The notes under the pieces: model-generated | What the model was told of the DNA's origin: nothing | What the model saw: the letters and a program-made list of their open reading frames with translations, nothing else | Database searches by the model: none | Made by a program: the position numbers and the translations under genes | Source of the DNA: JAEUOS01 sp046160545 | GTDB lineage: Bacteria > Pseudomonadota > Gammaproteobacteria > Burkholderiales > JAEUOS01 | Reading direction: 5' to 3' | Length of the DNA stretch: 64,000 nucleotides | Assembly (NCBI GenBank): GCA_046160545.1 | Contig: JBJXGS010000247.1 | Span: 1 to 64,000 of the forward strand | In this document: positions 31,386 through 39,703 of the stretch, piece after piece | How the letters are laid out: each line of letters opens with the position of its first letter | How positions within the stretch are numbered: position 1 is the first letter of the stretch

Positions 31386-32261
31386 CTATTTCAGCCCCAA
31401 GAGGCGCGCGGCGTTTTCCTTGATGATGAGCGGCTTGACCTCGGGTTTGATCGGCAACTTGTCGAATTCCATCAACCAGCGGTCCGGCAGGATCACAGGG
31501 TTGTCGCTACCGAAAAGAACCTTTTCGCGCAGCAGTGTATTGGCGTACTGCACCAATTTGGGCTCGAAGTACTTGGGAGCCCAGCCCGAGAGATCGATGT
31601 ACACATTCGGCTTGTGCAGGGCCACCGAGAGCTGCTCTTCCTGCCAGGGTACGCCCGGGTGCGCAGAAATGATCTTCATATCGGGAAAATCGGCTGCGAC
31701 GTCGTCCAGGTAGACCGGATTGCCGTACTTGATGCGCAGCCCGCCGCCGCCGCGCATGCCCGCGCCGATGCCGGTCTGCCCGGAATGGAAGATCGCCGGC
31801 AGGCCGGCCTCGGCGATCACCTCGTAGAGCGGATAGACGTCGCGATCATTGGGATAGAAGCCCTGGATGATGGGATGAAACTTGAAGCCCCTGACGCCGA
31901 AATCCTGGATGAGGCGGCGCGCCTCGCGCACTCCCATCTTGCCGCGCGCCGGATCGATGCTGGCGAACGGAATGCAGATGTCGGGGTGCTCGGCGGCGGA
32001 CTCCGCGACCTCCTCGTTGGAGATGCGCCGTATTCCCATGCCGCGCTCATGATCGACGGTGAAGACCACGAATGCGATCTTTTTCTCGCGATAGTAGGAC
32101 GCCATCTGCGCAATCGTCGGGTGCTTGACTTCGTAGCGAAAGTAGCGCCCGCGCGCCTCTAGAGCCTCGGCCTCGGCCTCGTCGGGCAGCATGCGCGTCG
32201 AGGTCTCGGCGTGGGTGTGGATGTCGATCGCGACCAGCGCATCGACGTCAATCTTCAGCAT
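31386..32261 (-). CDS. Amidohydrolase family protein (possible 4-hydroxyphenyl-beta-ketoacyl-CoA hydrolase)
   Basis: A 291-residue amidohydrolase_2 protein with a complete metal site: D-I-H-T-H (H15, H17), F-K-F-H-P, I-S-A-H-P-G and F-G-S-D-N-P. Relatives near CoA ligases and crotonases are annotated as hydrolysing 4-hydroxyphenyl-beta-ketoacyl-CoA during p-coumarate breakdown. The neighbourhood here (feruloyl-CoA synthase, 4-hydroxybenzoyl-CoA thioesterase, crotonases) fits that role. The specific assignment is inference from context; the fold and metal site are clear. Confidence 0.78.
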   Translation of the reverse strand: MLKIDVDALVAIDIHTHAETSTRMLPDEAEAEALEARGRYFRYEVKHPTIAQMASYYREKKIAFVVFTVDHERGMGIRRISNEEVAESAAEHPDICIPFASIDPARGKMGVREARRLIQDFGVRGFKFHPIIQGFYPNDRDVYPLYEVIAEAGLPAIFHSGQTGIGAGMRGGGGLRIKYGNPVYLDDVAADFPDMKIISAHPGVPWQEEQLSVALHKPNVYIDLSGWAPKYFEPKLVQYANTLLREKVLFGSDNPVILPDRWLMEFDKLPIKPEVKPLIIKENAARLLGLK

Positions 32262-32289
32262 CGCATCTCCCTTGCGGCCGCTCGGCCGC

Positions 32290-32709
32290 TCATGTGCATT
32301 TTGCCCGGATGTCGTCCGGAACGCGGATTGCGCGGATGCGCAGCGGGTCGTCCGGATGCCGGGTGACGAAGGCGCGCACTTCGCGGCCCTCGCAGATCGT
32401 CGTTGCGCCGCGCGTCACCAGATGCCGCTGGACAAAGACCTTGTCGCGCCACTCGGCGATGCTGGTGGCGATCGACAGGGTCTCGCCATAGCGGGCCGCG
32501 CTGGCGTACGTGACGTTGATCTCCAGCACCGGCGTTCCGACGATGCCGGTGGTCTTGACCAGTTCGCTCCATACCGGGATGCCGCAGGCGACGAAAAAGT
32601 TGAGCGACGCGGCGTCCATCCAGCGTGAGAAATTCGGAAAGAAGACGATCCCGGCCGGGTCGCAGTCGCCGAAATTGACCAGGACGTCGGTGACGACGGT
32701 GCGGGTCAT
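32290..32709 (-). CDS. 4-hydroxybenzoyl-CoA thioesterase-like hotdog protein
   Basis: A 139-residue hotdog thioesterase. V-N-F-G-D-C-D-P-A-G-I-V-F-F-P-N with D17 as catalytic aspartate, W-x-D-A-A-S, G-I-V-G-T-P and W-R-D-K-V-F-V-Q-R-H-L-V follow the Pseudomonas 4-hydroxybenzoyl-CoA thioesterase (141 residues) closely. It should release 4-hydroxybenzoate (or vanillate) from its CoA ester in the cytoplasm. The start overlaps the feruloyl-CoA synthase stop (ATGA), so the two are made together; this suggests a route that reaches aroyl-CoA rather than only an aldehyde. Confidence 0.9.
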   Translation of the reverse strand: MTRTVVTDVLVNFGDCDPAGIVFFPNFSRWMDAASLNFFVACGIPVWSELVKTTGIVGTPVLEINVTYASAARYGETLSIATSIAEWRDKVFVQRHLVTRGATTICEGREVRAFVTRHPDDPLRIRAIRVPDDIRAKCT

Positions 32710-34577
32710 GCCCGCGTCGCGCGCAACACCTCGTCGGCATAGGGCAGCGTGTAGAGGATCTCCACCAGTCCCGCGCGATGCTTGAGGACCGCGCGCTGAT
32801 TGATCGAACCCTTGTCGGTGGCCTCGCCCAGGTCCAGCGAAGGGGCTTCCGCCATGAGCAGCATGCGCGCCACCCGGTTGGCACTGCCGGTGCCCTGTGC
32901 GGCAATGCGCTCGAGCGCCGCCTGGAAGCCGGCACGCACTGCCGGGTCGGCCAGCACCTGCGCCGGTGTGGCGGACGCAGGCAGAGCCGGGCACAGCGCG
33001 CGGCAGGCGTCCCACGCCGGAAACACCAGGATCGCCAGGTCGTCGCGGTCATGGCCGGCGACGACCACGTCCTGCACCAGCGGCGCTGCCGATGAGATGA
33101 TGGTGGCACGCAAGGGGCCGACGCTCACCCAGGTACCGGTGGCGAGCTTGAAGTCCTCGGCGACGCGACCGTCGAACACCAGGCCCTTGGCCGGATCGGC
33201 CGGGTCGACAAACTTGAGCGCGTCGCCCATGCAGTAAAAGCCTTCGTCGTCGAATGCCGCGCGCGTGATATCCGGGCTTTTCCAGTATCCGGGCGTGATG
33301 CTGGCGCCGCGATAGCGCGCCTCCAGCTTGTCGCCGGCGGGAACCAGCTTCACTTCCAGTGCCGGTATCGGAACGCCGATGTTGCCGGCGCGTTCCATGT
33401 TCCAGTTGGCGAAGATTGCCGCCGGGGCAGTCTCGGTCGATCCCAGGCTGGTCACCATCGCGATACGCTCGCCGCAGGTCCTGACGGCAAGGCGCTGCAG
33501 CGACTCCAGCACGAACTGCGGCAGGCTGGCGCCGGCGTAGAGCATCGCCTGCAGGTTCTTGAAAAGACTTCGGCACAGGTCTTGGTCGCGCTCCAGGAAT
33601 GGCAGCAGCATTTCGTAGCCCTTGGGCACATTGAGATAGAAGGTCGGTGAGACTTCCTTCAGGTTGGCAACCGTCTTCTCGATCGCGCCAGGCAGCGGCT
33701 TGCCCTCGTCGATGTACAGGGTGCCGCCGTTGAACAGGATCAGGTTGAAATCGTGATTGCCACCGAAGGTGTGGTTCCACGGCGGCCAGTCGAGCAACAC
33801 CGGCGGCGCGTCGGTGAGAAACGGCATGACCATGGCGATCTGCGCCTGGTTGGTACAGAGCATGCCGTGGGTGTTGATCACCCCCTTGGGCACGCCCGTG
33901 GAGCCCGAGGTGAAGAGAAACTTGGCGATGCTCGCGTGATCGACCGCCGCATGCGCGCGTGACACCGCTGCTGCGTCGACACCGGCCTCGAGGGCGGCAA
34001 AGAGCGTCGCGCCGCGCGAGGGCGGGTTGCGTGTCACGACGATTTCCGTGCCTCCAGGAACCACGGCATCCAGCGCGCGAGCGAAGGCCCCGCCGTCAGC
34101 AGCGAACACCAGGCCCGGGGTAAGGAGCGAAAAGATGTGGCGCAGCTTCTCGAAATCGCGCGAGACCAGCGAGTACGGCACCGAGATCGGCGCAAATGGA
34201 ATTCCCGCATGCATGGCGCCCAGGCACAGGAGCGCATGCTCGATGTCGTTGCCCGAGAGGATTGCCAGCGGCCGGTCGGGCGACAGTCCGCGCGCCAGGA
34301 GGGCGCTGGCCAGGGCTTCGACCCGGCGCAGGGCCTCGGCGTAGGACACGCGCCGCCAGGCGCCGTCAGCCGCCCGTTCGGCCAGGAAAGTACGGTCGGG
34401 TGCCTCGCGCGCCCAGCGCACCAGCGGCGTGGTGATGCATCGCTCCACCGGTCCCAGCGCGTGCGGCGAGCGCATCAGGATCGCCCCATCCGGACGGTGC
34501 ACGGCGATGGTGTCACGCACTCCGAAGCGCACCGGACGCACCGGCGCCGAAAGGAAGCTCTTGTCCATGTTCGTCAC
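32706..34577 (-). CDS. fcs: Feruloyl-CoA synthase
   Basis: A 623-residue acyl-adenylate-forming ligase. The AMP motif F-T-S-G-S-T-G-V-P-K-G, the Fcs-specific D-W-P-P-W-N-H-T-F-G-G-N-H, and A-G-A-S-L-P near 340 are present. It activates ferulate, p-coumarate or caffeate to the CoA thioester. It starts at GTG 34577, overlapping the upstream crotonase stop (GTGA); an ATG at 34568 is the alternative. It lies between crotonase genes and a thioesterase. No vanillin/aldehyde dehydrogenase gene is in the cluster. Confidence 0.9.
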   Translation of the reverse strand: MTNMDKSFLSAPVRPVRFGVRDTIAVHRPDGAILMRSPHALGPVERCITTPLVRWAREAPDRTFLAERAADGAWRRVSYAEALRRVEALASALLARGLSPDRPLAILSGNDIEHALLCLGAMHAGIPFAPISVPYSLVSRDFEKLRHIFSLLTPGLVFAADGGAFARALDAVVPGGTEIVVTRNPPSRGATLFAALEAGVDAAAVSRAHAAVDHASIAKFLFTSGSTGVPKGVINTHGMLCTNQAQIAMVMPFLTDAPPVLLDWPPWNHTFGGNHDFNLILFNGGTLYIDEGKPLPGAIEKTVANLKEVSPTFYLNVPKGYEMLLPFLERDQDLCRSLFKNLQAMLYAGASLPQFVLESLQRLAVRTCGERIAMVTSLGSTETAPAAIFANWNMERAGNIGVPIPALEVKLVPAGDKLEARYRGASITPGYWKSPDITRAAFDDEGFYCMGDALKFVDPADPAKGLVFDGRVAEDFKLATGTWVSVGPLRATIISSAAPLVQDVVVAGHDRDDLAILVFPAWDACRALCPALPASATPAQVLADPAVRAGFQAALERIAAQGTGSANRVARMLLMAEAPSLDLGEATDKGSINQRAVLKHRAGLVEILYTLPYADEVLRATRA

Positions 34578-35371
34578 GCCTTGACCTTGGCGGCGCGACC
34601 TTCCAGAAAGGCACGCAGCCGCGCCTTGGCCGCGGGTGCGCTCTGCGCGATCGATGCCATGAGGGACTCGGTAAACAACCCCACTTCGCTGGTCGAGTCC
34701 GCGATGCGTGGCAGGGCGTGCATGACCGCGAAGTTGGTCACGCCCTCGTTGCCGGCCATCTTTTTCGCCAGTTCCTTCGCCCGCGCCAGGGCCTGGCCGG
34801 GTTCAACCAGATACTGGGCAAATCCCAGGCGCTCGCCATCCTGGGCGTTGTAGACCCGGCCGGTCAGCATCATGTCGGTCATGCGTGCAACGCCGATCAA
34901 GCGCGGCAAGCGTGCGGAACCGCCACCGCCGACGTAGATGCCGCGCTGGCCTTCAGGCAGTGCGTAGAAGGCTGTCGCGTCGGCCACCCGCACGTGGCAG
35001 GCGGCGGCGAGCTCCAGCCCGCCGCCGATGACCGCGCCTTGCAGTGCGGCGACGACCGGAAAGCGTCCAAACTGGATGTGCTCGAAAGCATAGTGCCAGG
35101 AGCGCGAATGGTGCACCCCTTCGACAGCATCGCGGTCGGTGAGGGTCGACAGGTCAAGACCCGCGCTGAAGTGCTCGCCGCGCCCGGTGATGACCGCCGC
35201 GCGCACGCCTTGCGGCGGGTCGGCAAAAAAACGCTTCAAAAGCGCCACCATGTCGTCGCCGAGCGCGTTGCGCTTCTCCGGGCGGTTGAGGGTGACGATC
35301 GCGATCTCGCCTTCACGGCGGACGGTGACAGGCTTTGCGCCAGACGGAGCGGATTTGGGTTTGGCAGCCAT
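34574..35371 (-). CDS. Enoyl-CoA hydratase/isomerase family protein (crotonase b)
   Basis: A 265-residue crotonase. Oxyanion-hole motifs G-E-H-F-S-A-G-L-D-L and Q-G-A-V-I-G-G-G-L-E-L are present. The first catalytic glutamate is kept (L-P-E-G-Q-R-G-I), while the second position carries aspartate (R-M-T-D-M-M-L-T-G). It sits directly before feruloyl-CoA synthase with overlapping codons, so it may hydrate or cleave a hydroxycinnamoyl-CoA, though it is not a close textbook Ech. ATG 35371 with AGGAAA was chosen; the upstream frame is unlikely to be translated. Confidence 0.87.
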   Translation of the reverse strand: MAAKPKSAPSGAKPVTVRREGEIAIVTLNRPEKRNALGDDMVALLKRFFADPPQGVRAAVITGRGEHFSAGLDLSTLTDRDAVEGVHHSRSWHYAFEHIQFGRFPVVAALQGAVIGGGLELAAACHVRVADATAFYALPEGQRGIYVGGGGSARLPRLIGVARMTDMMLTGRVYNAQDGERLGFAQYLVEPGQALARAKELAKKMAGNEGVTNFAVMHALPRIADSTSEVGLFTESLMASIAQSAPAAKARLRAFLEGRAAKVKA

Positions 35372-35504
35372 CAGGTTTCCTGGTCTGTTTACGGTTGCCT
35401 TAAGCATGCGCAAAGGCACGGCCGGGGATTCTAGTTTCAAAGAGCGGCGCCGGTCACAACAAGGCTCGCCCTCGCGGGTCGTTTCGCACAGGAGCCCTGC
35501 ACAC

Positions 35505-36338
35505 TCACCCCAGTTTCGGCCGCAGCGGTGCCAGGTCGTCAAACTGTGCAACCACCTTCGCTTTTTGCGCCGTCGCTGCGCGCGCGATGTCATCCAGGCT
35601 GAAAATGCCTGGCTGCAGCGCGTTCAGGTACGCGAACGACTCGGCGACCGAGTGGTCGCGTGTGTAGCCGATCATCTCCTTGCTGGCCGCCACGGCCAGC
35701 GGCGCCTTGCCGGCGATGCGCCGTGCGACTTCGAGCGCAAAGGCCAGTGCCGCGTCATGGGTCGGCAAGACCGCATTGACAAACCCCAGGCGCTCGGCAC
35801 GCTCTGCCATCAGGCGGTCTCCGGTATACGCCAGTTCGCGCATGACCGCCTCGGGCAACTGCTTGGGCATGCGGTTCATGGTACCGACATCGGCCATCAT
35901 CCCCAGATTGATCTCCTGGATCACGAAGTACGCGTCGGCAGTGCAATAGCGCAGGCAGCAGGCCGTGGCCAGGTCGACTGCGCCACCAATGCATCCGCCC
36001 TGGATGGCGGCAATGACCGGAAAGCGTGCCTCGGCGATCGCCGAGAATGACTTCTGCAGTTGTATCAGTTGCCGCCTAAATTGCTCGCGCGCCACCACGT
36101 CGGCAGTGCCGAGCGCGTCGGGGCTGGAGAACACGCTCAAGTCCATGCCGGCGGAAAAATGCTTGCCGGTCGAGGAAATCACCGCGGCGCGCACCCCTCC
36201 GCGCTCATCGAGTTCGCGCATGGCACGCGGAACCTCGGCCCAGAATTCGCGCACCATGCTGTTGAAGCGCTCAGGGTGATTGAGCCGCAGGTGCGCGACT
36301 CCGGCGTCGACTGAAAGTTCGAAGCAGGCGTAGGTCAT
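35505..36338 (-). CDS. Dienoyl-CoA isomerase (ECH1)-like crotonase
   Basis: A 277-residue crotonase. All three catalytic acids of delta(3,5)-delta(2,4)-dienoyl-CoA isomerase are conserved with exact spacing: D in G-A-V-D-L, E 20 residues later in V-I-Q-E-I-N-L-G, and D a further 8 residues on in M-A-D-V-G-T. It would shift double bonds in unsaturated acyl-CoAs. The ATG at 36338 has AAGGA five bases upstream. It is first of the minus-strand aromatic cluster, divergent from a TetR gene. Confidence 0.88.
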   Translation of the reverse strand: MTYACFELSVDAGVAHLRLNHPERFNSMVREFWAEVPRAMRELDERGGVRAAVISSTGKHFSAGMDLSVFSSPDALGTADVVAREQFRRQLIQLQKSFSAIAEARFPVIAAIQGGCIGGAVDLATACCLRYCTADAYFVIQEINLGMMADVGTMNRMPKQLPEAVMRELAYTGDRLMAERAERLGFVNAVLPTHDAALAFALEVARRIAGKAPLAVAASKEMIGYTRDHSVAESFAYLNALQPGIFSLDDIARAATAQKAKVVAQFDDLAPLRPKLG

Positions 36339-36497
36339 GTCATCCTTCGTATCGCCTGCCCGGGCCCCGCACGCCCCCAGATCAGGAAGCGCCGGCCCCG
36401 CAACCTGGCGTCTTGCCCACAGATTCCCCGCCAAGGGGCTGGTAAAGGTCCGTATCATAGGCTCCCCGCGAACCATTGCCTGACTCGGATTCGACCC

Positions 36498-37190
36498 TTG
36501 GCCCGCCGCACCAATCCCGCCCCGCCCGCCGCGCCCGCTGGCACCGTCGCCGCTGCGGCGGAACCCCCTGTCTCTCGCGAGTCGCTTCTCAGACCGCGCA
36601 AGAAGCCCATGCAAAGTCGTTCGCGCGTGACCGTGGACGCGATCATCGAGGCCGCCGGGCGCCTGTTCGTCAAGAACGGCTATGCCAACACCACCACAAA
36701 TCACATCGCCGAGTTCGCCGGGGTCTCGGTGGGCTCGCTGTACGAGTACTTTCCCAACAAGGGTTCGATCCTCGCGGCGCTCTTGCAGCGCCAGATTGAC
36801 GGCATGATTGCCGTAATGCGCGAAAGCCTGGCTCAGGTGGGCGAAGCGCCGCTCGAAGACGTGGTGCAGGCGATCGCCCGCGCCGGTATTGCAGCCCACT
36901 ACCGCGAGCTGGACCTGAACCGCCTGCTGATTGCCAGCATGACGCGGGTCGCGCAATGGCGGCAGATGGAAAAGGTGTCCTTCTCGGTCGCCGCGCTGAT
37001 GCGCGACGCCTTAGCCCACCTGATCGTCGACCCGGTGCGCCTGGAACACGCAGCTTTCACCGTCGAAACGGTGGTCGAGGCGCTGCTGCACCGGACCATC
37101 CTGTTCGCGCACCGCCTGCCGGCTTACCCGCTGGAAGAAGAAATCCGGGCGGTCTTGCTGGGCTATCTGAAACCCCTCACACGCACCTAG
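36498..37190 (+). CDS. TetR family transcriptional regulator
   Basis: A 230-residue regulator. The helix-turn-helix (about residues 45-90) reads T-V-D-A-I-I-E-A-A-G-R-L-F-V and T-T-T-N-H-I-A-E-F-A-G-V-S-V-G-S-L-Y-E-Y-F. The remaining helical domain binds an unknown effector. Family practice and position suggest a repressor of the divergent crotonase/Fcs operon, or of the acyl-CoA ligase unit. The start is uncertain: TTG 36498 gives an Ala/Pro-rich leader, and ATG 36609 lies close to the first helix. Confidence 0.85.
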   Translation: MARRTNPAPPAAPAGTVAAAAEPPVSRESLLRPRKKPMQSRSRVTVDAIIEAAGRLFVKNGYANTTTNHIAEFAGVSVGSLYEYFPNKGSILAALLQRQIDGMIAVMRESLAQVGEAPLEDVVQAIARAGIAAHYRELDLNRLLIASMTRVAQWRQMEKVSFSVAALMRDALAHLIVDPVRLEHAAFTVETVVEALLHRTILFAHRLPAYPLEEEIRAVLLGYLKPLTRT

Positions 37191-37211
37191 TCCGGCGTAC
37201 CGGCGCCGCGA

Positions 37212-38018
37212 TCAAGCGCCCTTCCAGACCGCCGGGCGCTTGTTGACGAACGCATCGACGCCTTCGATACCGTCGGCGTTCTGCAGGTTGCAGGTCATGG
37301 TGCGACCGGCAAGGCCGTAGGCCTCTGCAAGGCCCATGTCCACCTGCTTGTAGAAGGCCTGCTTGCCCAGGGCGATGGCCGCGCCGCTCTTGGCCTTGAT
37401 CGCCTCTGTGAATTTGGCGACCTCGGCATCGAGCTCGTCCGCCGACACCACGCGATTGACGAGACCCCACGACAGCGCGGTCTGTGCGTCGATCAGGTCG
37501 CCGGTGACAAGCATCTCCATGGCGCGCTTGCGACTGATGTTGCGCACCACGCCGACCGCCGGGGTCGAACAGAAAAGTCCGTTGTGGATGCCGGAAAGCG
37601 CGAATTTCGCTTCCGGTACCGCCACCGCAAGATCGCACATCGAGACCAGCTGGCAGCCGGCTGCGGCGGCGACGCCATGCACCCGCGCAATCACCGGCTG
37701 CGGCAGGGAAACGATGGCCTGCATCATCGCGGCGCAGTCGTCAAAGAGCTTTTGCTGCCAGGCAGCGTCGGGATGCGCGTGGATCTCCTTCATGTCGTGC
37801 CCGGCGCAAAATCCGCGGCCTTCACCGGCGATGACCACCGCGCGGATCGAAGCGCTGGCGCCGATTTCGCCCAGCGCAGCACGCACCGCCGCGATCATCT
37901 CGCTGGATAGCGGATTGAGCCGGTCGCCGCGACTGAGCGTCAGGGTGGCGACACCGTCGGCGTCGCTACGCACCACCAGGGGACGTGCCAGGGTTTGGGC
38001 TGAGACAGGGGCGTTCAT
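37212..38018 (-). CDS. Enoyl-CoA hydratase-related protein (crotonase c, ECHDC3-like)
   Basis: A 268-residue crotonase. G-R-G-F-C-A-G-H-D-M-K and H-G-V-A-A-A-A-G-C-Q-L make the oxyanion hole. The second catalytic glutamate is present (R-A-M-E-M-L-V-T-G-D), while the first position is not glutamate (A-L-S-G-I-H-N-G-L). This residue pattern and A-F-V-N-K-R-P-A-V-W-K at the C-terminus match ECHDC3-type proteins, whose reaction is not settled. Eleven bases downstream of the acyl-CoA ligase and presumably co-transcribed with it. Confidence 0.86.
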   Translation of the reverse strand: MNAPVSAQTLARPLVVRSDADGVATLTLSRGDRLNPLSSEMIAAVRAALGEIGASASIRAVVIAGEGRGFCAGHDMKEIHAHPDAAWQQKLFDDCAAMMQAIVSLPQPVIARVHGVAAAAGCQLVSMCDLAVAVPEAKFALSGIHNGLFCSTPAVGVVRNISRKRAMEMLVTGDLIDAQTALSWGLVNRVVSADELDAEVAKFTEAIKAKSGAAIALGKQAFYKQVDMGLAEAYGLAGRTMTCNLQNADGIEGVDAFVNKRPAVWKGA

Positions 38019-38029
38019 GGTTTTACTCC

Positions 38030-39667
38030 CTATTCGATGGCGGCGGCCGATCGGGCACGCTCACGCAGGATGAATTTCTGGATCTTACCGGTCGAAGTTT
38101 TGGGCAGCTCGCCGAAGATGACCCGCCTGGGCACCTTGAACCGCGCCATCTGCGCGCGGCAGTGCTCGATGATATCCGCCTCGGTCGCCGCCGCACCGGC
38201 CTTGAGTTCGACGAATGCGCAAGGCGTCTCGCCCCACTTGGGGTCGGGGGTGGCGACAACAGCGCAGGCCATCACGGCCGCGTGGCTGTAGATCACGTCC
38301 TCGACTTCGATCGAGGAGATGTTCTCGCCACCGGAAATGATCACGTCCTTGCTGCGGTCGCGGATCTTGGCGTAGCCATCCGGGTGCATGACGGCCAGGT
38401 CGCCAGTGTGGAACCAGCCGCCGGCAAAGGCTTCGCGGGTCGCCTTTTCATTCTTCAGGTAACCCTTCATCGTGATGTTGCCGCGGAACATGATCTCACC
38501 CATGGTCACGCCATCGGCCGGCACGGGTTGCATGGTATCCGGGTCGAGCACGGCAATGGCCTCCTGCAGCGTGTATGGCACGCCCTGGCGCCCCATCAGG
38601 CGCACTCGCTCGGCAACTGGCAGGTCGGCCCACTCCGGCTGCCTGGCACACACTGCCGCCGGACCGTAGACCTCGGTCAGCCCATAAACGTGGGTCAGTT
38701 CGAACCCCATCTTCTCCATGCCATCGATCATGGCTCCCGGCGGTGCGGCGCCGGCCACCATCGCGTGCACCTTGTGTGCGATGCCGACGCGCATCTCCGG
38801 CGGCGCATTGATGATGGTGCTGTGGACAATGGGCGCGCCGCAATAGTGGCTGACGCGGTGCTCCCGGATTGCGTCGAGGATGGCTTTCGCCTCGACCCGG
38901 CGCAGGCACACGTTGACTCCGGCGATCTCCGCGAGCGTCCACGGAAAACACCAGCCGTTGCAGTGGAACATCGGCAGGGTCCACAGATATACGGCGAAAT
39001 GCGGCAGGCTCCACGCGACTGCATTGGAAGTAGCGTTCAGGTAGGCGCCGCGATGATGCGTGACCACGCCCTTGGGGTTGCCGGTGGTTCCCGAGGTGTA
39101 GCTGAGGGCGATCGCGTTCCACTCATCCGACGGAGGCGTCCAGGCGAAGTCCGGATCGCCGCCGGCGACAAAGGCCTCGTACTCGATGCTGCCGATGCGC
39201 GCACCCGGTCCGTCGTAGAGCGGATCATCGACATCGATGACCAGTGGCTTGACCTGCGCCTGTGCCAGTGCGCTGGCCATGGTGGCGGAGTACTCGCGAT
39301 CGACGATCACGACGCTGGCCTCGCTGTGCTCGAGCATGAAGGCGACCGCGGCGGCGTCGAGCCGCGTGTTGAGGGAATTCAACACCGCGCCGGTCATGGG
39401 TACGCCGAAATGCGCCTCCACCATCGCCGGAATGTTGGGCAGCATCACTGCCACCGTGTCGCCCGCGCGCACGCCCTTGGCAGCCAGTGCCGAGGCGAGG
39501 CGCACGCAGCGATCATGGGTCTCGCGCCAGGTGCGGCGCGTCGCGCCGTGCACGACGGCCAGGCGATCCGGGTATACCCGTGCTGTGCGGGCAATGAAAG
39601 AAAGCGGCGTCAACGCGACATGGTTGGCCGGCGTTTTGGGAAGACCTTCGTCGAAGATGTTGCTCAT
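38030..39667 (-). CDS. Acyl-CoA synthetase (AMP-forming), DmdB/FadD-like
   Basis: A 545-residue AMP-forming acyl-CoA ligase. Y-T-S-G-T-T-G-N-P-K-G is the phosphate loop, V-Y-G-L-T-E-V-Y-G the adenine loop, G-W-F-H-T-G-D-L the ribose motif and K-T-S-T-G-K-I-Q-K the C-terminal catalytic lysine region. Length and motifs fit the DmdB-like group of medium-chain and methylmercaptopropionate ligases. The ATG at 39667 is taken; a longer frame upstream overlaps the divergent DUF3108 gene. It may feed the DmdC-like dehydrogenase at 11589, but no link beyond co-occurrence is visible. Confidence 0.9.
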   Translation of the reverse strand: MSNIFDEGLPKTPANHVALTPLSFIARTARVYPDRLAVVHGATRRTWRETHDRCVRLASALAAKGVRAGDTVAVMLPNIPAMVEAHFGVPMTGAVLNSLNTRLDAAAVAFMLEHSEASVVIVDREYSATMASALAQAQVKPLVIDVDDPLYDGPGARIGSIEYEAFVAGGDPDFAWTPPSDEWNAIALSYTSGTTGNPKGVVTHHRGAYLNATSNAVAWSLPHFAVYLWTLPMFHCNGWCFPWTLAEIAGVNVCLRRVEAKAILDAIREHRVSHYCGAPIVHSTIINAPPEMRVGIAHKVHAMVAGAAPPGAMIDGMEKMGFELTHVYGLTEVYGPAAVCARQPEWADLPVAERVRLMGRQGVPYTLQEAIAVLDPDTMQPVPADGVTMGEIMFRGNITMKGYLKNEKATREAFAGGWFHTGDLAVMHPDGYAKIRDRSKDVIISGGENISSIEVEDVIYSHAAVMACAVVATPDPKWGETPCAFVELKAGAAATEADIIEHCRAQMARFKVPRRVIFGELPKTSTGKIQKFILRERARSAAAIE

Positions 39668-39703
39668 GGCACGCCATCCTGGCAGGCGATCGATTGACGG
39701 GGT

